Source: Streptomyces bottropensis ATCC 25435
GTDB taxonomy: Bacteria > Actinomycetota > Actinomycetes > Streptomycetales > Streptomycetaceae
DNA: 64,000 bases
Assembly (NCBI RefSeq): GCF_000383595.1
Contig: NZ_KB911581.1
Span: forward strand, 8,019,519-8,083,518
Direction: 5' to 3'
Position numbers and translations under genes: made by a program. The notes below the pieces were generated by a model that worked only from the letters and a program-made list of their open reading frames with translations, did no database searches and was not told where the DNA came from. Of this stretch, positions 33,740 to 41,394 are shown one piece after another (within the stretch, counting starts at the first letter, position 1; each line of letters starts with the position of its first letter).

Positions 33740-35020
33740 TCAGCCCTTGAAGCGCGGGAAGGCGCTGCGGCCGGCGTAGACCGCGGCGTCGTCGAGGATC
33801 TCCTCGATGCGCAGCAGCTGGTTGTACTTGGCGACGCGGTCCGAGCGGGCCGGGGCGCCGGTCTTGATCTGTCCGCAGTTCACGGCGACGGCGAGGTCGG
33901 CGATGGTGACGTCCTCGGTCTCGCCGGAGCGGTGGGACATCATGCACTTGAAGCCGTTGCGCTGGGCCATCTCGACGGCGTCCAGGGTCTCGGTCAGCGA
34001 GCCGATCTGGTTGACCTTGACGAGCAGGGCGTTGGCCGAGCCCTCCTCGATGCCGCGGGCGAGGCGCTCGGGGTTGGTGACGAAGAGATCGTCGCCGACG
34101 ATCTGGACCTTGTCGCCCAGCTTCTCGGTGATGGTGTTCCAGCCGGCCCAGTCGTCCTCGAACAGCGGGTCCTCGATGGAGACGAGCGGGTACGACGCGA
34201 CGAGGTCGGCGTAGTACTCCGTCATCTCGGCGGCGGAGCGCTCCTTGCCCTCGAAGGTGTAGACGCCGTCCTTGTAGAACTCGGAGGCGGCGACGTCCAG
34301 GGCGAGGGCGATCTGCTCGCCGGGGGTGTAGCCGGCCTCCTTGATGGCCTCCAGGATGAGGTCCAGGGCGGCGCGGTTGGACTCCAGGTTCGGGGCGAAG
34401 CCGCCCTCGTCGCCGAGGCCGGTGGACAGGCCCTTGGTCTTCAGCACCTTCTTGAGGGTGTGGTAGACCTCGGCGCCCCAGCGCAGGGCCTCGGAGAAGG
34501 ACTCCGCGCCGATGGGGGCGATCATGAACTCCTGGATGTCCACGTTGGAGTCGGCGTGCGAGCCGCCGTTCAGGATGTTCATCATCGGAACGGGCAGCAG
34601 GTGCGCGTTCGGGCCGCCCAGGTAGCGGAAGAGGGGCAGGTCGCTGGCCTCGGAGGCGGCGTGGGCGACGGCGAGGGAGACGCCGAGGATGGCGTTGGCG
34701 CCGAGGGAGCCCTTGTTGTCGGTGGCGTCCAGGTCGAACATCGCCTGGTCGATCAGGCGCTGCTCGGTGGCGTCGTAGCCGACGAGCTCCGGGCCGATCT
34801 GCTCGATCACGGCGAGGACGGCCTTCTCGACGCCCTTGCCGAGGTAGCGGTTGGGGTCGCCGTCACGCAGCTCGATGGCTTCGAAGGCGCCGGTGGAGGC
34901 GCCGGACGGAACGGCGGCACGACCCGTGCTGCCGTCGTCGAGGCCGACCTCGACCTCGACGGTGGGGTTGCCTCGCGAGTCGAGGATTTCCCGGGCTACG
35001 ACGACGTCGATGGACGGCAC
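33740..35020 (-). CDS. eno: Enolase
   Basis: Enolase converts 2-phosphoglycerate to phosphoenolpyruvate in glycolysis. The protein is 426 residues, as in other Streptomyces. Hallmarks are the N-terminal AREILDSRGNPTVEVEV, SGASTGAFEA, the metal-binding SIEDPLFEDDW, the catalytic loop LLVKVNQIGSLTET, and the signature SHRSGETEDV. The start decided here is GTG (MPSIDV...), because AAGGAG lies six bases upstream. The in-frame ATG two codons earlier directly abuts that site. Confidence 0.97.
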   Translation of the reverse strand: MPSIDVVVAREILDSRGNPTVEVEVGLDDGSTGRAAVPSGASTGAFEAIELRDGDPNRYLGKGVEKAVLAVIEQIGPELVGYDATEQRLIDQAMFDLDATDNKGSLGANAILGVSLAVAHAASEASDLPLFRYLGGPNAHLLPVPMMNILNGGSHADSNVDIQEFMIAPIGAESFSEALRWGAEVYHTLKKVLKTKGLSTGLGDEGGFAPNLESNRAALDLILEAIKEAGYTPGEQIALALDVAASEFYKDGVYTFEGKERSAAEMTEYYADLVASYPLVSIEDPLFEDDWAGWNTITEKLGDKVQIVGDDLFVTNPERLARGIEEGSANALLVKVNQIGSLTETLDAVEMAQRNGFKCMMSHRSGETEDVTIADLAVAVNCGQIKTGAPARSDRVAKYNQLLRIEEILDDAAVYAGRSAFPRFKG

Positions 35021-35147
35021 GAGCATCTCCTTCATGGGATGTGACGCTGGTTGTGCGGGGCCGCTTGAGGCCTGGCGACTAGAGCCTAACCGTCCCCGGG
35101 CCGTCGGCAGCCGACCGACCGTCCCGTGGACAGACAGACCGTACCCA

Positions 35148-35166
35148 TTGTTCCTGTTCGGAACAA
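35148..35166. promoter_or_regulatory. Inverted repeat upstream of eno
   Basis: TTGTTCCTGTTCGGAACAA is a perfect 7-bp inverted repeat with a 5-base centre, 128 bases upstream of the eno start. It does not match the LexA box and its binder is unknown. Confidence 0.4.
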
Positions 35167-35214
35167 AGGGGGGTGGTCGAGAAAGTGAACAGAAGGAGGA
35201 GGCGGGCACGAAAA

Positions 35215-35260
35215 AGCCCCGCCCCGGTACGCACGGGGGAATGCGCACCGGGGCGGGGAG
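35215..35260 (-). terminator. Rho-independent terminator of the first rpf gene
   Basis: On the minus strand the stem CCCCGCCCCGGT / ACCGGGGCGGGG is followed by CTTTTTCG. It lies about 185 bases after the rpf stop. Confidence 0.75.
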
Positions 35261-35443
35261 CCCGTGGGGACGGGGGGACGGCCCTCACGAGGTCTTCACT
35301 ATGGAGGACACGGATGTGAGCGGGCTGTGGTTCAGCCGGAGAGCGGCCTGCTTTCCGGCCCGGCTGAACCTGCCCCGCCTGCCCGGCCGTGGGGGCGGCC
35401 GTGGGGTCGGCAGGCGCGTGGCGGCCGTCGTGGTCGCCGTGGG

Positions 35444-36145
35444 TCAGCTCAGGTGGAGCTGCTGGCCCGGGTAGATGAAGTCGGCGTCGTCGATGATGTC
35501 CTTGTTCAGCTCGAAGAGCTTCTCCCAGCCACCCTTGACGTTCTCCTTCGCGGCGATGGCACTGAGGGTGTCACCGCTGACGACCTTGTACTCGCCGTCG
35601 CCCTTCTTGACCTTCTTGCCGGTCGGGGTCTTGACGGTGGCGCGCTCGGAGGAGCGGGAGGAGCGGGTGTCCTCGGTCTTCTTGGTGCTCTCCTGCGTGC
35701 TCTGCGAGGAGGAGCCGGAGGAGTTCGTGTTGCCGCTGGAGGCGGCGGCGCCGTCGTAGGAGGCGCCGGACAGGCCGGTGCCGCAGACCGGCCAGGCACC
35801 CTTGCCCTGGCCCGCGAGGACCTTCTCGGCGATCGCGATCTGCTGGGCCTTGCTCGCCTGGTCGGCGGTGGAGGCGTACTGCGTACCGCCGTAGCCGGCC
35901 CAGGTGGAGGCGGAGAACTGCAGACCGCCGTAGTAGCCGTTGCCGGTGTTGATGGACCAGTTCCCGCCGGACTCGCACTGGGCGACGGTGTCCCACTCGG
36001 AGGCGGTGGCGGCGGAGGCGCTGCCGGCGGCCATCAGCGGGGCGGCGACCGCGGCGGCGCCGGTGACACCGACGACGGCGATGGCGCGAGCAGACCGATG
36101 AATGGCAGTCGGACGACGGTGCTTGCCCTTGCTGGAAAACAGCAT
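35444..36145 (-). CDS. Resuscitation-promoting factor with LysM domain
   Basis: The 233-residue secreted muralytic protein has a signal peptide ending near ASA-AT. The Rpf transglycosylase-like domain follows (SEWDTVAQCESGGNWSINTGNGYYGGLQFSASTW, then DQASKAQQIAIAEKVLA and WPVCG). The catalytic Glu is in CESGG. A Ser/Thr/Gln linker of about 60 residues and a C-terminal LysM peptidoglycan-binding module (YKVVSGDTLSAIAAKENV, QQLHLS) end it. Such proteins cleave the cell wall during germination. The long leader contains a c-di-AMP riboswitch. It resembles the Rpf proteins encoded beside eno in S. coelicolor. Confidence 0.92.
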   Translation of the reverse strand: MLFSSKGKHRRPTAIHRSARAIAVVGVTGAAAVAAPLMAAGSASAATASEWDTVAQCESGGNWSINTGNGYYGGLQFSASTWAGYGGTQYASTADQASKAQQIAIAEKVLAGQGKGAWPVCGTGLSGASYDGAAASSGNTNSSGSSSQSTQESTKKTEDTRSSRSSERATVKTPTGKKVKKGDGEYKVVSGDTLSAIAAKENVKGGWEKLFELNKDIIDDADFIYPGQQLHLS

Positions 36146-36155
36146 GGAGAGATCC

Positions 36156-36352
36156 CCTCACCGACGCCTGCGAGGTGAGCTGTCGGGTTCGGGCCGGTTG
36201 AGTTGCCCGGCCGCGCACGCTCGCCTCTCGGCTCACGTCGCGCGGCTTCACCCCCAGCCGGTTCCGGTCGTGCGCCCCCGAAGGGCCGCAACCGCCGGAC
36301 CCGGCACTTACCTTGGGTCCCCCGCTCCTGCCTACGGCGCTTGACGCGACGA
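36156..36352 (-). promoter_or_regulatory. c-di-AMP riboswitch (ydaO/yuaA type)
   Basis: The minus-strand leader of the rpf gene shows the conserved ydaO blocks in order. These are GCAGGAGCGGGGGACCCAAGG near 36330-36310, GGGGGTGAAGCCGCG near 36255-36235, and near the 3' end CCCGACAGCTCACCTCGCAG then GCGTCGGTGAGG. The element ends about ten bases before the rpf start. Elements of this class turn off Streptomyces cell-wall hydrolase genes when c-di-AMP binds. Confidence 0.85.
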
Positions 36353-36421
36353 CTGTTCCTCACGGCCGCTGGCAGGATTCGGCGTGCCGACCGCAAGAGC
36401 CCGCTGTGGCGAGCGGTCACG

Positions 36422-36451
36422 ACCGTAAACAGGTGATTGCCTGAATTTCAA
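36422..36451 (-). promoter_or_regulatory. Predicted promoter of the riboswitch-rpf transcript
   Basis: On the minus strand TTGAAA (36451-36446) and TACGGT (36427-36422) are separated by 18 bases. The implied start near 36415 would give a leader of about 270 bases containing the whole riboswitch. Confidence 0.45.
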
Positions 36452-36531
36452 AGACGATCAGGGGGTCTGTGATTCATCTCCCACAATGATCAAAACGGGC
36501 ATTCAGGGTCGAACCGTGACGCGAACTGCCG

Positions 36532-37608
36532 CTACTTTTCGCCCGTTTCGGCACCGACTTCGAGGGTCTGACCGGGAAGGATGAGGTCCGGGTCGGTTCC
36601 GACCGTGCGCTCGTTCTCGGAGTACAGCGTCCGCCACCCGCCGTTCAGGCCGAGCGAGTTCACGATGCCGGTCAGACTGTCGCCCACGCGGACGGTGTAG
36701 GCGCCCTCCGCGCCCTCGCTCGACGCGCCGCTGTCACGCGAGGCGTGGCGGCCGGAGGCGGTGCCGTCGGCCTGGTCCGCGCCCGAGCCGGTGTCCGCGC
36801 CCTCGTCGGCGCTGGCGCCGCGGTGCCGGCCGGTGCCGCCGTCGGCGTCGTCGCCGGCCGCGGAGCCGTCCGCCCGGCTGGAACCGTCCGTGTTCGTGCT
36901 GCCGGATTCCTTGGCGTCGGCGCCGGTGCCGCTGTCGCCGGAATCGGTGGAGTCCGCGGAGCCGGAGTCCGCGTCCGGTTCGGTGGTCGCCTTCGGGGAG
37001 CCGTCGAGGGCCTTCGCCGACGCGTCCGACGACTCGGTCGAGTCGGAGGAATCGGTCGAGTCGGTCGAATCCTTCGACCCGCCGGAGCGCGTGGAGTCGG
37101 TGTCGTCGGCCGACTCGGCCGAACCCTTGGACCCGGTCGAGTCGGAGGAATCCGACGAACCGGATGAACCGGATGCGCTGCCGGAGTCGGACGAGTCGCC
37201 CGCGACGCCCGTGTCCACGTCGGCGGGACCCGAGTCTCCGCCGAGGTCGTGCAGCAGTCCGCAGGTGGACCAGACGCCGACGCCCTGGTCCGCGAGGACC
37301 TTCTCGGCGACGGCTATCTGCTGCGAACGGCTGGCCTGGTCCGCGGTCGTCGCGTAGTCGAGGCCGCCGTACTTCTCCCAGTTCTCCTGGGTCAGCTGGA
37401 GGCCGCCGTAGCGCCCGTTCCCGGTGTCCGCGCTCCAGAAGCCACCGCTCTCGCACTCCGCCACCTGGTCCCAGGTGGTTCCGCTCGCCGCGCTCGCGCC
37501 GGTGGCGCCGAGGAGCGGGATCGCGATGGCCGACCCGGTGACTCCCGCCGCGACGAGGAGAGCCGGAGCCTGACGGGGGCGACGGTGACGACCGTTCCCG
37601 GAGAGCAT
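36532..37608 (-). CDS. Resuscitation-promoting factor with a Ser/Asp-rich linker and LysM-like end
   Basis: The 358-residue secreted protein has a signal peptide ending at GASAASG. The Rpf domain follows (TTWDQVAECESGGFWSADTGNGRYGGLQLTQENW; catalytic Glu in CESGG). A Ser/Asp/Gly linker of roughly 180 residues reminiscent of SD-repeat adhesins separates it from a C-terminal LysM-like domain (YTVRVGDSLTGIVNSLGL, LPGQTLEV). ATG 37608 has AAAGG about seven bases upstream. It lies next to the other rpf gene but its own short leader has no riboswitch. The linker is far longer than that of its neighbour. Confidence 0.88.
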   Translation of the reverse strand: MLSGNGRHRRPRQAPALLVAAGVTGSAIAIPLLGATGASAASGTTWDQVAECESGGFWSADTGNGRYGGLQLTQENWEKYGGLDYATTADQASRSQQIAVAEKVLADQGVGVWSTCGLLHDLGGDSGPADVDTGVAGDSSDSGSASGSSGSSDSSDSTGSKGSAESADDTDSTRSGGSKDSTDSTDSSDSTESSDASAKALDGSPKATTEPDADSGSADSTDSGDSGTGADAKESGSTNTDGSSRADGSAAGDDADGGTGRHRGASADEGADTGSGADQADGTASGRHASRDSGASSEGAEGAYTVRVGDSLTGIVNSLGLNGGWRTLYSENERTVGTDPDLILPGQTLEVGAETGEK

Positions 37609-37835
37609 GCGGTTGCCTTTCACACGACAGCGGTGGTCTGTGCGACGGGCGTGGCGCCCCCTTCGCACTGACGTGTGAACGTATCGGCAGTCGATCAGTT
37701 GTCACAAGTTAATGCAGCGCAGATCACGTGAAGATCACAGAGTTGAGGGAGCGTCAACTTCTGACTCGGAATGGGGTAGTGCTACGGCCCGTCGGGGTAC
37801 AACTACGGGCCGCTCACGGCGCGATCACCCCGCAC

Positions 37836-39131
37836 TCACGGCCGTTTTCGTGGCGTGAATTCCACCGGAAGCGTGCGCAATCCACGCATGATGAGACCTC
37901 CCCGCCACCTCAAATCGGCCGAATCCCCTGCGAGTCGCAGATCGGGGAGCCGGGTGAGGAGCGTCGCCAGCGCGGTCTGGCCTTCGAGCCGGGCGAGCGG
38001 CGCGCCGAGGCAGTAGTGGATGCCGTGGCCGTAGCCGAGGTGCTGGTTGTCACGGCGGGAGAGGTCCAGGGTGTCGGGGTCGTCGAAGCGGGCCGGGTCG
38101 CGGTCGGCCGCCGCGAGGACGACGAGGACGGGGTCGCCGACGGCGATGTCCTGCCCGCCGAGCGTGAGGGGCTCGGTCGCGAAGCGCCAGGTGGCGAGTT
38201 CGACGGGGCCGTCGTAGCGCAGGAGTTCCTCGACACCGGTTTCGAGCAGCCCGCTCTCCCCGGCGGCGAGGGAGGTCTGCAGGCGGGCCCGCTGCTCGGG
38301 GTGGGTGAGCAGGGCGTACGTGCCGTTCCCGATGAGGTTGACGGTGGTCTCGAACCCGGCGAACAGCAGGATGAACGCCATCGCCGCGGCCTCGTTCTCG
38401 CTGAGGTGCTCCCCGTGGTCGGAGGCGCGGATGAGCGCGGAGATGAGGTCCTCGCCCGGGGCGGGGTGCTCGGTGAGCGCTTCCCGCTTGCGGTGGATGA
38501 GGTCGGCGAGGTAGCCGCGCATCTTCTTCACCGACCGCGCGACGCCGCCCCGCGGACCACCGCCGTGCCGGATCATCATGCCCGCCCAGTCCCTGAAGTC
38601 GTCCTGGTCCTCCCGGGGGACGCCCAGCAGGTCGCAGATCGCGTAGATGGGGAGAGGGAAGGCGAACTCGTGGATGAGGTCGGCCTCGCCCTTCTCCGCG
38701 AACCCGTCGATCAGCCGGTCGGTCAACTCCTGGACCCGGGGGGCGAACTCGGCGACCCGCCGGGGCGTGAACGCCTTCGACACCAGACGGCGGAGCCTGG
38801 TGTGGTCCGGCGGATCGATGTTCAGCAGATGCGTCATCAGCTCGGCCTTGCGCTCACCGGGGATGCCCGTCTTGCCCTTGGCGTGCGCGGGCTCGGCGTG
38901 ATGCGCCGGGTTCTTCGACAGGCGCCCGTCGGCGAGGGCCTGCTTGGCGTCGCCGTAGCGGGTGACCAGCCAGGCCTCCACGCCGCTGGGCAGGCACGTG
39001 CGGTGAACGGGGGCGTGCTCACGGAGCCAGGCGTACGCCGGGTAGGGGTCGGTGGCGAACTCCCAGGTGAAGAGGTCGGGCGCGCCGGTTCCCGTGGGCA
39101 TGGCGGAGCTGGATGCGGGCTGGTTGGTCAC
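37836..39131 (-). CDS. Cytochrome P450
   Basis: The 431-residue soluble bacterial P450 has the I-helix oxygen-binding motif AGFETT, the K-helix ExxR (EELLR), and the haem loop LGYGHGIHYCLGAP with ligand C374. This loop starts with Tyr in place of the usual Phe. It needs ferredoxin partners, and none is adjacent. It is last in a minus-strand run after a SurA-like lipoprotein and MazG, which gives no hint of the substrate. I cannot assign a CYP family number with certainty. Confidence 0.93.
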   Translation of the reverse strand: MTNQPASSSAMPTGTGAPDLFTWEFATDPYPAYAWLREHAPVHRTCLPSGVEAWLVTRYGDAKQALADGRLSKNPAHHAEPAHAKGKTGIPGERKAELMTHLLNIDPPDHTRLRRLVSKAFTPRRVAEFAPRVQELTDRLIDGFAEKGEADLIHEFAFPLPIYAICDLLGVPREDQDDFRDWAGMMIRHGGGPRGGVARSVKKMRGYLADLIHRKREALTEHPAPGEDLISALIRASDHGEHLSENEAAAMAFILLFAGFETTVNLIGNGTYALLTHPEQRARLQTSLAAGESGLLETGVEELLRYDGPVELATWRFATEPLTLGGQDIAVGDPVLVVLAAADRDPARFDDPDTLDLSRRDNQHLGYGHGIHYCLGAPLARLEGQTALATLLTRLPDLRLAGDSADLRWRGGLIMRGLRTLPVEFTPRKRP

Positions 39132-39191
39132 CCGCCGACGGTATCCGGCCCGGCCGTCGCCTCCGGCCCGTGCGTACGGATGCCCGTCGGG

Positions 39192-40307
39192 TCAGCTCCC
39201 GTCGGCGCCCTCGTCGCCCTCCTCCTCGGACTCCTCCCGGCCGGCCGTCCTCCCCGGCCCCGCCGACAGCCCCTCCGCGACCCTGATCGCGTCCCGGTAC
39301 GCGCGAGCCGCCGCCCGGAGGGCCGCCTCGGGGTCGACGCCCCGGGACTCGGCGTCGGCGGCGAGGGTGAGGAGCGCGTGACCGAGGTCGTCGCCGGGAG
39401 GTATCGGGACGTCGAGGCCGGCGGTGCGGGCGCGGGAGGAGAGCTTGGCGGCGAGGGCGAGACCGGGCTGGCCGAGGGGTACGCCGTCGGTGACCGACTC
39501 GCGCTGCTTCTCGACGGCCTTGGTGCGCAGCCAGTGCGCCTTGACCTCCTCCGGGGTCGTGGCCGTCGCGTCTGCGAAGACATGGGGGTGGCGGTGGATG
39601 AGCTTGGTGACGATGCCGGCGGCCACGTCGTCGATGGAGAAGGGGGTGTCGGGGTCGTCCTCGGCGATGCGGGCGTGGAAGACGACCTGGAGGAGGACGT
39701 CGCCCAGCTCCTCGCGGAGCTCGTCGCGCTCACCCTCCTCGATGGCCTCGACGAGTTCGTACGCCTCCTCGATGCCGTACTTGGCGAGGCCCTGGTGCGT
39801 CTGCCGGGAGGACCAGGGACACTCCGCCCGGATCCGGTCCATGACCTGGACGAGGTCGAGGAGACGGGCGCCGGGGAGGTCGTAGGAGGCGGGGAGCAGC
39901 TCCAGGAACGGCATGTGGACGGGGCCGGAGCCGGCGAGGCGGGCCAGGCCGTCGGTGAGGCGAGGTTCGCCCTCGGCGGTGGCCACCACGACCACCGTGC
40001 GGCCGCCGGCGCAGTCGTCCACCAGTTCCTCGGCCGTCGGGGCCGCCCGCTCCACCGTGATGCCGGCCTCGCGGAGATAGGGGAGCTGGGGGTGCGCTCC
40101 GTCCGCGCACAGGACGCGGTCCGCCCCGTGCAGTGCCTGCCAGGCCGGCCAGGAGAGCAGACCGGGCGCGACCCGGTGGCTGGTGGTGAGCAGGACGACC
40201 CGGCCGGGGCCGGGGGTGGAGGCCGCGGTCTCGGGGGCCGTGGCCTCGGGAGCCGTGCTCTCGGGGACCGTGATGGCGGAGGTGCCGTCGGGGCGGTGTG
40301 CGTTCAC
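39192..40307 (-). CDS. mazG: MazG-family nucleoside triphosphate pyrophosphohydrolase
   Basis: The 371-residue protein has a divergent N-terminal part (VVLLTTSHRVAPGLLSWPAWQALHGADRVLCADG) resembling a tetrapyrrole-methylase-like remnant. The MazG core follows (ECPWSSRQTHQGLAKYGIEEAYELVEAIEEGERDELREELGDVLLQVVFHARIA), with the ExxE and ExxD metal motifs visible. A second MazG-like segment is present. It hydrolyses non-canonical NTPs to NMP and pyrophosphate. The GTG at 40307 is uncertain because its ribosome site is poor. The tail is Glu/Gly-rich. Confidence 0.88.
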   Translation of the reverse strand: MNAHRPDGTSAITVPESTAPEATAPETAASTPGPGRVVLLTTSHRVAPGLLSWPAWQALHGADRVLCADGAHPQLPYLREAGITVERAAPTAEELVDDCAGGRTVVVVATAEGEPRLTDGLARLAGSGPVHMPFLELLPASYDLPGARLLDLVQVMDRIRAECPWSSRQTHQGLAKYGIEEAYELVEAIEEGERDELREELGDVLLQVVFHARIAEDDPDTPFSIDDVAAGIVTKLIHRHPHVFADATATTPEEVKAHWLRTKAVEKQRESVTDGVPLGQPGLALAAKLSSRARTAGLDVPIPPGDDLGHALLTLAADAESRGVDPEAALRAAARAYRDAIRVAEGLSAGPGRTAGREESEEEGDEGADGS

Positions 40308-40409
40308 CCCCCGAACGTAACCCACGTCACGGACGGCCCCCGGAGTTGTCCACAGGCAGGCGGCCGGGGCGGCCGCGACGGACACGGCCCGGCCGCGCCG
40401 CCCGCAAGC

Positions 40410-41087
40410 TCACCCCTGCGCCTGCTCCGGCGTCGCCGCGCGGGTGACCTCCTTCAGCCACGGTGTCTTGGCGTCCACCAGGCCGACCCGGCCGGAAGCC
40501 GGGTCGACGCCCCAGCTGCCGTAGCGGGGGTTGAGGTCCACGTCGAGTTTCTTCGAGGCCGCGGAGAGGGCCTTCCAGAAGACGGCGCCGCCCTCCTGGG
40601 TGTTGAGGTCGGCGCCGAGGGAGGCGGCGAGTTTCTGGACCTCGACGTCGCTGCGGAGGCTTTCCTCCAGCTGTTCCGGGGCGACGCTGTAGCGCTGCAG
40701 GTAGGCCGCCTCCAGGGCCTCGGCGCCGCCGGCCTCCGCCTCCAGGTCGGTCCGGTACTTCTGGACCTCCTTGCGGGTGACGATCACACCGGCGTCCTTG
40801 AGGGCCTGGTCGAGGACCTTCTCCAGGACCATGCCGTTCAGGGTGTTGCGGGTGAGGGCGCTGCTCTGGGCGACGGCCTGCTGGTACTGGCTCTCGTCCG
40901 TGCTGACGGCGCGCTGGGCGGTGCGCACCTGGTTCACCCGGTTCTCCAGTTGCGCGACCGTGATCCGGTCCTGGCCGACGACGGCCGCCGCGCCGGGATG
41001 CGCGTCGCTTCCGCAGGCGGTGAGGAGCGGGGCCGCGGCGACGATCGCTGCGGAGAGGAGGAGCGCGGAGCGACGGCGGCGGTGCAA
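40410..41087 (-). CDS. SurA N-terminal-like lipoprotein
   Basis: The 225-residue lipoprotein starts at a TTG with GGAGG five bases upstream. Signal peptide RRRRSALLLSAAIVAAAPLLTAC has lipobox LTAC. The mature part (AVVGQDRITVAQLENRVNQV, LDQALKDAGVIVTRKEVQKYRTDLEAE) resembles the SurA/trigger-factor-like N-terminal chaperone domain, without a parvulin isomerase domain. It probably helps fold secreted proteins. mazG lies 102 bases downstream. Confidence 0.85.
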   Translation of the reverse strand: MHRRRRSALLLSAAIVAAAPLLTACGSDAHPGAAAVVGQDRITVAQLENRVNQVRTAQRAVSTDESQYQQAVAQSSALTRNTLNGMVLEKVLDQALKDAGVIVTRKEVQKYRTDLEAEAGGAEALEAAYLQRYSVAPEQLEESLRSDVEVQKLAASLGADLNTQEGGAVFWKALSAASKKLDVDLNPRYGSWGVDPASGRVGLVDAKTPWLKEVTRAATPEQAQG

Positions 41088-41394
41088 GTGAGCCTCCAGA
41101 GGAGATGGTGAAGACTGGTGTGGCGCGCAGCGCCTCGATGAGGGGTGACGGTCGGGCGACGGGCGGGCGCACAAGGTCTTGCGGTGATCGATGGTAGGCA
41201 GTGGCCCTGCTCTCGGCCAGCCATTCGACCAACGATTCACGCCGACTTCGGGCACCGTCGCTCCCGGACCGCGCCGCCACCGGGGCGTCCCAGGCGCTGC
41301 GGTCCACGGTGATCGTGTGGCCGCCGCGGCTCTCCTTGCTGTTGCCTGGCAAACTTCGGCCAAGGTGGCGCAAACATAGGAGCCGTGCTCCGCG
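41088..41394. other. 307-bp intergenic region
   Basis: The region lies between the lipoprotein and the end of the kinase gene. TTGCC-T-GGCAA (41342-41352) is a perfect short inverted repeat. No gene was seen. The lipoprotein promoter must lie near 41100-41200. Confidence 0.35.

Larger units (their letters stand above)
35021..35443. other. 423-bp region between the first rpf gene and eno
   Basis: It contains the eno leader and promoter on the right side, a 7-bp inverted repeat at 35148-35166, a terminator at 35215-35260 and an additional hairpin (GGTTCAGCCGG 35329-35339 with CCGGCTGAACC 35360-35370). No gene was found. Confidence 0.5.

Noticed and set aside
35215..35370. Small RNA gene between rpf and eno
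   Set aside because: The hairpins are explained as a terminator and a simple stem; no promoter could be tied to them.
37609..37835. Possible second riboswitch before the second rpf gene
   Set aside because: The 227-bp leader lacks the conserved ydaO blocks found at 36156-36352.
37728..41111. 1127-residue plus-strand open frame
   Set aside because: It spans antisense to P450, MazG and the SurA-like gene; no ribosome site or domain was found.
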